Numbered from the stretch's first letter, positions 1 to 7,629 are shown. The stretch is 10,988 nucleotides of DNA from CAJQND01 sp051010055 (GCA_051010055.1 JBPCVY010000246.1:1-10988); one strand, 5' to 3'. Numbers and translations: made by a program. The notes: generated by a model not told the origin, from the letters alone.

Positions 1-205
1 CCCGATGGTAACATTGTCGACTGCCCATCCGGCAAAGTTCCCTGACGCGGTGAAAGAGGGGTGCGGGGTTTATCCCGAACTGCCGCCGCGTCTTGCAGAT
101 CTTCACGAACGCGAAGAGCGTTTGAGCGTGTTGCCAAATGAGCTGGATGCCGTTCAGCAATTCGTTTCAGAGCGCAGCCGCGCTGCAAGGGAAGCAACCG
201 CATGA
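1..205 (+). CDS. thrC: Threonine synthase, C-terminal end (partial)
   Basis: The open frame enters from the left edge (first full codon at 2) and stops at TGA 203-205, giving the last 67 codons of the protein. The residues TAHPAKFPDAV followed by CGVYPELPPRL match the conserved C-terminus of PLP-dependent threonine synthase of the ThrC type found in rhizobia and other proteobacteria. The enzyme converts O-phosphohomoserine to threonine and phosphate in the cytoplasm. The PLP lysine and catalytic domain lie outside the window, so their state cannot be judged. The ATG at 5 is internal, not the start. The stop overlaps the start of the next gene as ATGA (202-205), implying co-transcription and translational coupling with the M16 protease. 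The partner enzyme ThrB is encoded near the right end of the window on the other strand. Confidence 0.88.
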   Translation, partial: PMVTLSTAHPAKFPDAVKEGCGVYPELPPRLADLHEREERLSVLPNELDAVQQFVSERSRAAREATA

Positions 206-1461
206 GCGCGAAAATAACCGAGCTTGCGAACGGCCTTCGGGTTGTCAGCTATGAAATGCCGCAACTGCAGACTGTCTCCATGGGCGTATGGGTGCGCGCC
301 GGCGCCCGCAGCGAGCGTGCTGAACAAAATGGCGTTGCCCATTTTCTTGAACATATGGCGTTCAAGGGCACCGAGCGGCGCAGCGCCATTGAAATTGCCG
401 AGGAAATAGAATCGGTCGGCGGTGACATCAATGCCTCCACCTCTTCCGAAATAACCGCTTATTATGTGCGGGTTCTGAAGGACGATATCCCGCTCGCGAT
501 GGATATTTTATCCGATATTCTTCTGAATCCGGTTTTCGTGCCGGAAGAACTAGAGCGTGAGCGCAACGTGATACTTCAGGAAATCTCGGCGGCAAAAGAT
601 ACGCCCGATGATCTTGTGTTCGACCTTGCCCAGGAAGTGGCCTATCCGGGCCAATCAATAGGGCGGCCTATTTTGGGCCCGGCCGAGAAGGTATCGCGGT
701 ACACGGCAAGTGATATTCATGCCTTCCGGAGCGCGCATTATTGCTCGTCATCTATTGTTGTTTCCGCCGCAGGCGGGTTGCGCCACGAGCAACTTGTTGA
801 ACTGGCGGAAAAAGCGTTCGGCGGAATGCAGAAAAGCAAAGGCTCCGTCTGGGCGCCTGCAACGTACGAAGGTGGTTTCAAGTTTGCCGAACGCCCGTTG
901 GAGCAAACCCATATCGTTCTTGGTTTTTCGGGGCCCGGTTATCTCAGCGAAGATATTTACACCCTGCAGGTTCTGGGCGGTGTTCTGGGTGGAGGCATGT
1001 CGTCGAAACTATTTCGCGAGGTGCGTGAAAAGCGGGGGCTTTGCTATTCGATTTTTGCCTATCCGGCAGCTTTTGAAGATGCCAGCCTGGTGAGCGTTTA
1101 CGCAGCTACCGCACCCAATCAGGTATCCGAACTTACGAAAGTCATCACCGGCGAGCTGGCAAATGCCATGCGGGACATTACCGAAGAGGAAGTGGCCCGG
1201 GCGAGGGCACAATTGAAGGCCGGGCTAATGATGAGCCTTGAGAGTTCTTCGGCAAGGGCTGATCAAATAGCCAGGCAACTGTTGAGTTTCGGCAAGGTTC
1301 CCAAGCCTGAAACGATTATCGAAAAAGTTGACAAGGTGGATGCTGAGGCAGTGCGCGCGCTGTCGCAAAGGATATTTTCCGGCGTTAAGCCCTCCTTCGG
1401 AGCCGTAGGCGCCCTTTCAGGGCTTGCATCTTATGAGGAGATCGCGGCACAATTCGCCTAA
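202..1461 (+). CDS. M16 family zinc metallopeptidase (mitochondrial processing peptidase-like)
   Basis: The 419-residue product is a single-unit M16B peptidase, the usual length for bacterial relatives of the beta subunit of mitochondrial processing peptidase. The inverted zinc motif HxxEH is at residues 47-51 (HFLEH, then MAFKGT), and the third zinc ligand is most likely E127 in VILQEI, so the catalytic set looks complete. The region 259-283 holds the glycine-rich stretch GGVLGGGMSS and then LFREVREKRGLCYS, whose Arg/Tyr residues help hold substrate in this family. No signal peptide or membrane helix is visible, so a cytoplasmic enzyme cleaving peptides or short presequences is expected; the true substrate is unknown. 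The ATG at 202 overlaps the thrC stop by four bases, which fixes the start. thrC followed by this protease is, from memory, a common order in Hyphomicrobiales. Confidence 0.93.
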   Translation: MSAKITELANGLRVVSYEMPQLQTVSMGVWVRAGARSERAEQNGVAHFLEHMAFKGTERRSAIEIAEEIESVGGDINASTSSEITAYYVRVLKDDIPLAMDILSDILLNPVFVPEELERERNVILQEISAAKDTPDDLVFDLAQEVAYPGQSIGRPILGPAEKVSRYTASDIHAFRSAHYCSSSIVVSAAGGLRHEQLVELAEKAFGGMQKSKGSVWAPATYEGGFKFAERPLEQTHIVLGFSGPGYLSEDIYTLQVLGGVLGGGMSSKLFREVREKRGLCYSIFAYPAAFEDASLVSVYAATAPNQVSELTKVITGELANAMRDITEEEVARARAQLKAGLMMSLESSSARADQIARQLLSFGKVPKPETIIEKVDKVDAEAVRALSQRIFSGVKPSFGAVGALSGLASYEEIAAQFA

Positions 1462-1482
1462 CCACAACTAAAAAACTCAGGG

Positions 1483-2082
1483 ATGGTTGAGAAAGTGGCT
1501 TTCTTGAGATCTGTCAGCGCGTTGGATTCTTCGCCAACCCTTTATGGCGAAGAGATCATGCTCCGCATTCCGCAGCTTTCCGATTTTGAAGCCTGGGCGG
1601 ATTTGCGCAGGCGTTCGCGCGCTTTTCTCACACCCTGGGAGCCCACATGGCCGAATGATGATTTAAGCAGGCCTGCATTCAGGCGGCGTGTCAGGCGTTA
1701 TCAGCGCGATGTGCGTGACGGGCACGCCTTCCCATTTCTGATTTTCCGGCGCGATGATGACAGCCTTTTGGGAGGGCTGACACTCTCAAACATCAGGCGC
1801 GGGGTGTCGCAATCGTGCTCGCTTGGTTATTGGATTGGCGAGCCCCATGCGCGCAAAGGGTTCATGCGCGATTCGGTAACCGCCGTGATGCCGTTTGTTT
1901 TCGACACCCTTCTTTTACACCGCCTGGAGGCCGCATGCCTCCCGGTTAACGAGCCATCAATCAGGCTTTTGCGCCGTTGCGGGTTTTCCGAAGAGGGCTA
2001 TGCCCGCAGGTTTTTGAGGATAAATGGCGTCTGGCAGGACCATTTATTGTTTGCAATTTTGCGCGAAGATTTCCGGGAATAA
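1483..2082 (+). CDS. GNAT family N-acetyltransferase, RimJ/RimL type
   Basis: The product of up to 199 residues has the GNAT fold signature of the RimJ/RimL branch, which acetylates protein N-termini or small amines using acetyl-CoA. Visible marks are AFLTPWEPTWP near residues 47-57, LGGLTLSNI in the central beta strands, the acetyl-CoA region SLGYWIGEPHARKG at 113-126, and VNEPSIRLLRRCGF at 155-168, where N156 and S159 form the usual NxxS turn. In this branch the phosphate-binding loop departs from the strict Q/RxxGxG pattern. The substrate cannot be told from sequence. It follows the M16 gene by 21 bases in the same direction, so it is probably in the thrC transcript. The start is uncertain: ATG 1483 has AGGG directly against it, while GTG 1495 (reading VAFLRSV) has AGGGA about 11 bases upstream and may be the true start. 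Confidence 0.88.
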   Translation: MVEKVAFLRSVSALDSSPTLYGEEIMLRIPQLSDFEAWADLRRRSRAFLTPWEPTWPNDDLSRPAFRRRVRRYQRDVRDGHAFPFLIFRRDDDSLLGGLTLSNIRRGVSQSCSLGYWIGEPHARKGFMRDSVTAVMPFVFDTLLLHRLEAACLPVNEPSIRLLRRCGFSEEGYARRFLRINGVWQDHLLFAILREDFRE

Positions 2083-2250
2083 CTTGCCCGCAAATTTGCT
2101 TTTGCCCATCAAAGCTGCCAGGTGGTTCCCAAATTACTGATTCTTGTTCTAAATTAATCCTCTAGGGCCCAAGGGCTGAACCTCAAGAGGCCTTGGCTGA
2201 GATTTTGAGCAGTTGATCTGGTGTGTTTTGAATTTTAATGGTGCGCAGGC

Positions 2251-5200
2251 TTGGCGGGCGAAGTGAATAAAAACGATAAAATCATTTTTGCGGCGTTCAT
2301 GCGCAAGGTAGCGCTGCTGGCCTTGCCATTGATATTCTTGGTAGTGGCGGCTGGAAGCTCTTTCGCGCGCGATATTGTTTCCACGAGTTTTACCTCCCCG
2401 AGTGTTGATCTCGTGGACGTTATCGAGCCGGTGCAGACCGACCAGGCAAATGTGCAAATCGAGATGCCGCCTGATGCATCCGGCACTGTATCGCGCATGA
2501 CGCTGGCTGCGCGGGGCGATGGACCGGTTTACCGCTGGGGCGTTTTCTCCATGCGCAACCAGGATCCGCAGCCGCGAGATCTTGTTTTGGCATCGCGCCA
2601 TTGGGGCTTTATCGGATCCGGTTTGATCTGGCCTGATTTCCGCATTCGTGAAATCGTCAACGTGCAGTCATCACCCGGATTGCAGCCATCGCGCCTTCTA
2701 GCCGTCAATGCGGATGCCTATCACATCCGGATCAGCCCTGGAGAGACGGTGACATTCGCCATCGAGTGGGCGGGCGCTGTTCCCAACGACCTCACCTTGT
2801 GGCAACGCCCGGCCTATGACGCCCATGTACAGAAAACCGCCACCTTTTACGGGGTCTTGATCGGTTTCGCGTTGCTGATGCTGATCGGCGCAATTTGCCT
2901 TTTTGTCATCCGCCCGCAATTGGTTTTCTTGGCAGGCATATTGTTCACCTTGGCATCTATAGGGTTTCTTGCCGGCGAGTTTGGTTATCTTGAGAACGTC
3001 TCCAGCCAGTTTCTCGGTGGCCCGGTAACACCGGTACATGTGCGCGCTATTAGCGAAGCTTTGGTGTGCGCAGGTCTCATTGCCTGCCTTATCATGTTCA
3101 CCGAGTTGCACCGGCGCATGCCGATCATGTGGAACCTGGCGCTGATCGCACTGGCGCTGGCATTGTGCCTTGCAGTTTGGGCATGGGTCGATCCGTTGCG
3201 GGCTGCCGCAATTGCACGTGTATCATTTGCCTTTTCCGCCCTGATCAGCCTGTTGATTGCGATGGCGGTGGCTTTTGGCGGGTCCATCCGTGCAAAGGTC
3301 TCGCTATCGTATTTTGTTGCAGTTTTTGTTTGGACCCTTGTTGCGGCCGCCGGTGCTTTTGTACTTTACGATGCAGCCCTCATGAAGCTTTTGGTGAGTT
3401 GCGGACTGGTGCTGGTGCTGGCCACCACCGCCATGACCCTTGCGCGGTTCGCATTCAGCCAGGGAGTGGTGCACTCGCGGTTTTTTGAAGAATCAGGACG
3501 CCGGGCGCTGGCGCTTGCAGGCTCAGAACAAAGTGTTTGGGATTGGAACGAAGACAAAGGACGCCTTTACGTTGGCCCGGAACTTGAGCGCGCGCTGGGG
3601 TATCCGGCAGGCAGGTTGACCAAAACCGGTTTGAAAGGCTGGATGGCGATAATTCACCCTGCAGACCGTTCCAATTACATTGCGGGTGTGGAAACGGCGA
3701 TTGCACGCGGACGTGGCCGCTTCAGTGAACAATTTCGGCTCAGGAAGTTCGATGGCACGTATCGCTGGTATGAATTGCGGGCCCGCGCTTTGCCCGGCGA
3801 ACATGAGCATGCTTCGCGGTGCATTGGCACCCTGGCAGATATCACCAGTGACAAGCGGGCTGAGGACAGCCTTTTGTTCGATGCGGTGCATGATCGGATT
3901 ACACGGCTGCCGAACAGGGCCTTGTTCCTTGACCGACTGGAGCGCTCCATGCGCCGCGCAGTTGGTAATGAAGCGGACAGGCTGTTCATCCTTGTTGCTG
4001 ATCTGGACAGGTTCAAGAACGTCAATGATGGTCTTGGCCATACATTGGGTGACAGCCTTTTGCTGGCAATTGCCCGCAGGCTGCGCCAGTTTGCGGGACC
4101 AGACGACACGCTGGCGCGCCTTTCCGGTGATCAGTTTGGCCTGATCCTCAATCCTGCAGAACCGCCACGGGATGTCACCGCAATTGCCAATCAAATCGCC
4201 GCGACGATTGCGCACCCGATTGAAATTCAAGGGCGCGAGGTGGTGCTGACCGCATGCCTTGGCATCGCTGAGTACCGGCGCGATACCGAAGATGCCGGTG
4301 ACGTGCTGAAAGATGCCGAGATTGCTCTTTATGAGGCCAAGCGCCGGGGCAAGAACAACATTACCGAGTTCAATCCGAACATGCGCGATACCCGTTCTAA
4401 GCTGGTGAAGCTGGAATCGGAACTGCGGCGCGCCCTTGACCGCAATGAAATCGAGGTCATGTTCCAACCGATCACCCGGGTGGAAGATCAGGAGTTGGCG
4501 GGCTTTGAAGCCCTGATGCGCTGGCGCCACCGGGAACGCGGCCTGCTGAAACCGGACGAATTTCTCGAAACTGCTGAAGAAACGGGTCTCATTTCTGAAA
4601 TTGGCGAGTATGTGCTGAACGAGTCGGCCCGCCAGTTGGGCATCTGGCAGCGCGCTTTCAGGCCCAAGCACCCGTTGTTTGTCTCCGTCAACCTGTCGCA
4701 CAACCAATTGCTCGGGCGTGGGCTTGTTGACGATGTGAAAAACATACTGGGGCGTGAAGACCTGGCTGCTGGAACATTGCGGATTGAAATCACCGAATCC
4801 AAGGTGATGGAAAATCCTGAACTTGCTATTCAGGTTCTCGACAGGCTGCGCCGTTTGGATATTGGGTTGTCGTGCGATGATTTCGGCACCGGCTATTCTT
4901 CACTCGCGGTCTTGCAACGGCTGCCCTTTGATACGCTTAAGCTCGATAAATCGTTCCTTGAGGCGGACCGGGATGATGATGCGGCGGCGACAATTCTGGA
5001 GGCTGTCATTGCGCTTGCCCATGATCTTGATATGGCGGTTGTTGCTGAGGGGGTCGAAGACGAGCAACAGCTGGAGCGTTTGCGCGAGCTGGATTGCGAC
5101 TTTGCGCAAGGCTATCATTTCGGAGAATCAATGACTGCCCGCGAGGTTATCGAAACGCTCGGTGGCTCGCCATTCCGCCTGACACGCCAGGGACGTTCTG

Positions 5201-6843
5201 GCTCAGGCTTCCTGAAACGGATGTTTGATCGCGAGCGCCCGCCTGCGCCCGGTCCCGCACCAACCCGGCCATCGGTTGATGATGAAAGCCAAATACCGCC
5301 AGCACCCCAGCCAGCGCAGGTGCCGATTCCACCCGCACCACAGGCTGCCACCCAGCCGGCCATGGAAAACACTGCGCCTGTTGCCCAGGCACCTGTAGCT
5401 TCTGAAGTTCCTCCGCCCGCTCCGGTACAAAGCGCTCACGCTCCACGGCAAGGAGCTGTCGAACAACCAAGCCAAATCACCGTTGAAGCACCAGTCGGAG
5501 TTCAACTTCCACCGCCGATGCAGCCGGCTGCGCAGCCTTTGCATGTTGATCCGGGCGCAGCACAGGTTCAGCTCGAGCGACAGCCCACACCGCCTCCTTT
5601 GCCGCAACCAGCTCCACCGCCTGTCCAGTTGCCGCCGCCACTGGTTCCTGAGGTTGCCGCCGCGCCTGAGGGCGATGATTTGCTGCGCATTGAAGGAATT
5701 AGCGAGGACATCAACCGTGTTCTTGCCGATATGGGGATTTCCAGTTTTGCGCAGATTGCGGGATTGAGTGGTGATGATGCTGAAAGTATCAATGCACGGA
5801 TTGGCTTTCCGGGCCGGATTCAACGGGAGTTGTGGGTGGAGCAAGCCAGCGATTTGGCCGAAGGCGGGCCGGCCTGGGATCGCGGCAGGGTGCAAGCTGT
5901 GCAACTCGAGAGAGCGCGGGCCAGCCAGACTGCAATTGTGCGGGTGCGCGTTCGCGAGGAAGCGCTCATGCCGCAAGCTCAAAGCCCCGCCGAAACACCT
6001 CAGGATGTTCAAGCACCCCAGCCTCCGCAAGCTGCAGACGATCTTGGTAAAATCAAGGGAATCGGACCGGCCATCAAGCGCGATTTGAACGATATGGGAC
6101 TGACGGCATTCGCCCAGCTTGCGGAACTGCCGGACGAACAAGCGCGCGCGCTCAATGAAAGAATTGGTTTTCCTGGCCGGGTTGAACGCGAACAGTGGCG
6201 CGAACAGGCGCGGACCCTCCTTCTGAACGCTCAATCGTCCGCAGATCAAGCCGACACAGAGGCAGAGTCTCGGGAAGGAGTTGCCGATGATATTTCACGC
6301 ATTGGCGGCATCGGTGATGTGATCAAGATGAAGCTTGCGGCGATGGGCTATTCCAACCTTAAAGACGTGGCTGCGATGAGTGATGAAGATGCAGCCCGCA
6401 TCAGCGAGAATATTGGCTTTCCGGGCCGGGTTGAACGAGAAGAATGGCGCGAACAGGCGCGCGAGCTATTGGCCGGTAAACCGCCGCGCGCAAAAGTTGA
6501 TCGTGAGGCGGACAAGCTGGAGGAAGCTGCACCGGATGTATCGCAAGCAACAGAACCGGCAGCAGGGGCCGTCGCGGAGAGTTCTGGTGCTGATGAACCA
6601 GTGAGCGCTGAACCTGTTACCGACGATTTAAAAAAGATCAAGGGGATTGGAAAAAAGCTTGCGAGCGTTTTGGAAGATGAAGGCATCACCTCATTTGCCG
6701 CCCTTGCAGGACTTGATGATGAAGCGGCCAAGGCGCTTGGCAAGAAGGTCGGATTTCCAGGCCGCGTGGAGCGTGAAAAATGGCGCGAACAAGCGCAGGA
6801 ATTCGCCAAAAATAAGGGATTAGGCGTGGCCGGCTTCGCTTGA
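2251..6843 (+). CDS. Membrane sensor c-di-GMP phosphodiesterase: 7TM-PAS-GGDEF(degenerate)-EAL with four C-terminal HhH-type repeats
   Basis: Numbering is from TTG 2251 (1,530 residues). The start may instead be GTG 2263 or ATG 2299; the last begins a clean signal peptide (residues 17-39, ending SSFA). Order: periplasmic domain about 40-190 resembling 7TMR-DISMED2; seven hydrophobic helices about 197-400 (7TMR-DISM type); PAS about 419-533; GGDEF about 541-705; EAL about 730-970; proline-rich linker 997-1139; four 62-residue repeats 1142-1519. The EAL residues look complete: E753 (EALMR), N814, E846/E849 (EITES), D876/D877 (DDFGTGYSS), K897, E933 (AEGVE), Q953. The GGDEF motif is SGDQF (625-629), its catalytic Glu replaced by Gln, with no RxxD inhibitory site. 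Inferred role: inner-membrane sensor that degrades c-di-GMP, its GGDEF probably only regulatory. The HhH-like tail is unusual for this class and would lie in the cytoplasm. The stop overlaps yqgE by 24 bp. Confidence 0.92.
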   Translation: MAGEVNKNDKIIFAAFMRKVALLALPLIFLVVAAGSSFARDIVSTSFTSPSVDLVDVIEPVQTDQANVQIEMPPDASGTVSRMTLAARGDGPVYRWGVFSMRNQDPQPRDLVLASRHWGFIGSGLIWPDFRIREIVNVQSSPGLQPSRLLAVNADAYHIRISPGETVTFAIEWAGAVPNDLTLWQRPAYDAHVQKTATFYGVLIGFALLMLIGAICLFVIRPQLVFLAGILFTLASIGFLAGEFGYLENVSSQFLGGPVTPVHVRAISEALVCAGLIACLIMFTELHRRMPIMWNLALIALALALCLAVWAWVDPLRAAAIARVSFAFSALISLLIAMAVAFGGSIRAKVSLSYFVAVFVWTLVAAAGAFVLYDAALMKLLVSCGLVLVLATTAMTLARFAFSQGVVHSRFFEESGRRALALAGSEQSVWDWNEDKGRLYVGPELERALGYPAGRLTKTGLKGWMAIIHPADRSNYIAGVETAIARGRGRFSEQFRLRKFDGTYRWYELRARALPGEHEHASRCIGTLADITSDKRAEDSLLFDAVHDRITRLPNRALFLDRLERSMRRAVGNEADRLFILVADLDRFKNVNDGLGHTLGDSLLLAIARRLRQFAGPDDTLARLSGDQFGLILNPAEPPRDVTAIANQIAATIAHPIEIQGREVVLTACLGIAEYRRDTEDAGDVLKDAEIALYEAKRRGKNNITEFNPNMRDTRSKLVKLESELRRALDRNEIEVMFQPITRVEDQELAGFEALMRWRHRERGLLKPDEFLETAEETGLISEIGEYVLNESARQLGIWQRAFRPKHPLFVSVNLSHNQLLGRGLVDDVKNILGREDLAAGTLRIEITESKVMENPELAIQVLDRLRRLDIGLSCDDFGTGYSSLAVLQRLPFDTLKLDKSFLEADRDDDAAATILEAVIALAHDLDMAVVAEGVEDEQQLERLRELDCDFAQGYHFGESMTAREVIETLGGSPFRLTRQGRSGSGFLKRMFDRERPPAPGPAPTRPSVDDESQIPPAPQPAQVPIPPAPQAATQPAMENTAPVAQAPVASEVPPPAPVQSAHAPRQGAVEQPSQITVEAPVGVQLPPPMQPAAQPLHVDPGAAQVQLERQPTPPPLPQPAPPPVQLPPPLVPEVAAAPEGDDLLRIEGISEDINRVLADMGISSFAQIAGLSGDDAESINARIGFPGRIQRELWVEQASDLAEGGPAWDRGRVQAVQLERARASQTAIVRVRVREEALMPQAQSPAETPQDVQAPQPPQAADDLGKIKGIGPAIKRDLNDMGLTAFAQLAELPDEQARALNERIGFPGRVEREQWREQARTLLLNAQSSADQADTEAESREGVADDISRIGGIGDVIKMKLAAMGYSNLKDVAAMSDEDAARISENIGFPGRVEREEWREQARELLAGKPPRAKVDREADKLEEAAPDVSQATEPAAGAVAESSGADEPVSAEPVTDDLKKIKGIGKKLASVLEDEGITSFAALAGLDDEAAKALGKKVGFPGRVEREKWREQAQEFAKNKGLGVAGFA
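5239..5667 (+). other. Proline/alanine/glutamine-rich linker inside the long EAL protein
   Basis: Residues 997-1139 of the c-di-GMP protein are dominated by Pro, Ala, Gln and Val, with short runs such as PPPLPQPAPPPVQLPPP near the end. No domain is recognisable. It is probably a disordered, extended tether between the EAL domain and the first helix-hairpin-helix-like repeat. The reading frame stays open on both sides, so it is a genuine part of the protein and not a frameshift scar. Confidence 0.85.
5674..5859 (+). repeat. HhH-like protein repeat 1 (residues 1142-1203)
   Basis: First of four 62-residue units in the C-terminus of the EAL protein. It starts DDLLRIEGIS and carries IGFPGR before a WxEQA motif. 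It is the most divergent copy: the hairpin GIG of the others is GIS here, and R of the WREQA motif is V. It is followed by a 59-residue spacer of mixed charged and Pro/Gln-rich sequence. Confidence 0.85.
6037..6222 (+). repeat. HhH-like protein repeat 2 (residues 1263-1324)
   Basis: Second 62-residue unit. It begins DDLGKIKGIG, has MGLTAFAQLAEL in the middle, and ends IGFPGRVEREQWREQA plus five residues. The KGIG turn fits a helix-hairpin-helix. A 17-base stretch coding WREQA and flanks (6196-6212) is identical in repeat 3. A spacer of only 21 residues separates it from repeat 3. Confidence 0.88.
6286..6471 (+). repeat. HhH-like protein repeat 3 (residues 1346-1407)
   Basis: Third 62-residue unit. 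It begins DDISRIGGIG and ends IGFPGRVEREEWREQA plus five residues. The codons for IGFPGR (6412-6429) match those of repeat 1 (5800-5817) base for base, and the WREQA codons (6445-6461) match repeat 2. A 50-residue acidic, Ala-rich spacer follows. Confidence 0.88.
6622..6807 (+). repeat. HhH-like protein repeat 4 (residues 1458-1519)
   Basis: Last 62-residue unit. It begins DDLKKIKGIGKKL, has EGITSFAALAGL, and ends VGFPGRVEREKWREQA plus five residues. Of the four it looks closest to the consensus of the small domain that I know from C-terminal extensions of alphaproteobacterial NuoE and ribosomal protein L21. Only eleven residues follow before the stop at 6841-6843. Confidence 0.88.
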
Positions 6844-7407
6844 CAGCAAACGCGGGTCAATGCCGAGTTTGGCAAGCGCCGTATCGTACTTCTCATCCAG
6901 ATTGCCGCTGAATATGAGGTCGTTTGAGGCCTCACAATGCAGCCAGCCGTTTGACTGAATTTCGGTTTCAAGCTGGCCGGGTCCCCAGCCGGAATACCCC
7001 AGTGCAAGCAGCGAATGTTCGGGCCCATCGCCTGAGGCGATTGCACGCAAAACATCAAGGGTTGCGGTCAGGCCAATCGATGAATCGATGGGCAATGTGC
7101 AGTCTGCCGCAAAATAGTCTGTCGTGTGCAAAACAAATCCACGCCCTGTTTCAACCGGCCCGCCCACATGCACCTGCATGTCGCGCACCTTGCCGGGAAG
7201 GTCGATTTGCTCTCCATCTGAAATGATGCCCAGGCGCCCGAGCAAATCGGGAAATGTGATGTCTTCAGCATGTTTGTTGACGATTATTCCCATCGCGCCT
7301 TCTTCTGAATGGGCGCACAGATAAATCAAGCTACGCTCAAAGCGAGGATCGTCAATGCCGGGCATCGCCAGCAGCATTTGACCATCAAGATATGGAGACT
7401 CGCTCAT
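6820..7407 (-). CDS. YqgE/AlgH family protein (UPF0301)
   Basis: The 195-residue product matches the YqgE/AlgH family in length and along its whole course. Visible family blocks are MPGIDDPRFERSLIYL at 15-30, EGAMGIIVNK at 36-45, VHVGGPVETGRGFVLH at 79-94 and LGYSGWGPGQLE at 136-147. It has no signal peptide or membrane helix and is probably cytoplasmic. The family's biochemical role is not settled: the name AlgH comes from a link to alginate regulation in Pseudomonas, which should not be carried over to this organism. The gene is transcribed towards the EAL gene, and its last 24 bases, including the stop TAA at 6822-6820, overlap that gene's 3' end. The start ATG (7407) has an AAAGG-like site about 11 bases upstream. 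It faces away from the DsbD-like gene across a shared 222-bp region. Confidence 0.93.
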   Translation of the reverse strand: MSESPYLDGQMLLAMPGIDDPRFERSLIYLCAHSEEGAMGIIVNKHAEDITFPDLLGRLGIISDGEQIDLPGKVRDMQVHVGGPVETGRGFVLHTTDYFAADCTLPIDSSIGLTATLDVLRAIASGDGPEHSLLALGYSGWGPGQLETEIQSNGWLHCEASNDLIFSGNLDEKYDTALAKLGIDPRLLSSEAGHA

Positions 7408-7629
7408 TCGCGAAAACGCCTTTCAGTTTGGACTCGAAATTAAACCTAACTTCAATGACGTGCGTTCAGCAAGTGGTGTCACAAAAAATTGGTGTGGCGC
7501 GAAGCGGCGGAACGACGGGAAAATGGGTGCGCATCTTGTCGAATCGGCGCGTCATGATTGACGCTATCGTGAAAATAGGTGACAGGATTGAGGCTCGAAA
7601 GTGAACTCTTACAAGGCTAAATTCAGCCC
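7408..7629. promoter_or_regulatory. Divergent intergenic region between yqgE and the DsbD-like gene
   Basis: These 222 bases lie between two divergent start codons, so promoters for both genes must be here unless one is transcribed from elsewhere. I see no convincing -35/-10 pair. TTGACG at 7558-7563 could be a -35 for the rightward gene, but no good -10 follows at the right spacing. The arms GTCA (7551-7554) and TGAC (7559-7562) form only a 4-bp inverted repeat. No clear operator, riboswitch or terminator hairpin is visible. Confidence 0.4.

Noticed and set aside
2169..2196. Inverted repeat CCAAGG...CCTTGG with a nested CCTC/GAGG pair, as a terminator after the GNAT gene
   Set aside because: Stem of only six pairs, 16-base loop and no T-run after it; not convincing as an intrinsic terminator.
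2238..2270. A possible 10-codon leader peptide (MVRRLGGRSE) ahead of the sensor gene
   Set aside because: No ribosome site upstream, no codon pattern typical of attenuators, and no hairpin set around it; kept only as part of the start-site uncertainty.
3523..4707. A 394-codon open frame on the minus strand, antisense to the PAS-GGDEF-EAL region
   Set aside because: Its translation shows no family motifs and has the composition of a reverse-frame shadow in GC-rich coding DNA; the + strand frame carries unmistakable domains throughout.
5239..5667. Proline-rich stretch as a possible frameshift or a tandem DNA repeat
   Set aside because: The frame continues uninterrupted into conserved repeats, and the DNA shows no fixed repeat period, only biased composition.
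5203..6249. A 348-codon minus-strand frame opposite the proline-rich linker and first repeats
   Set aside because: Rich in Arg, Leu, Cys and Trp as expected from the complement of Pro/Ala/Gln codons; no recognisable domain and no ribosome site.
6348..7058. A 236-codon minus-strand frame spanning the end of the EAL gene and most of yqgE's 3' half
   Set aside because: It runs in another frame through yqgE on the same strand and opposite the HhH repeats; Ser/Ala/Arg-rich shadow composition without motifs.
7392..7604. A 70-codon + strand frame starting inside the 5' end of yqgE and filling most of the divergent gap
   Set aside because: No recognisable motif, no clear ribosome site, and it begins antisense to a firm gene start; the region is better explained as regulatory.
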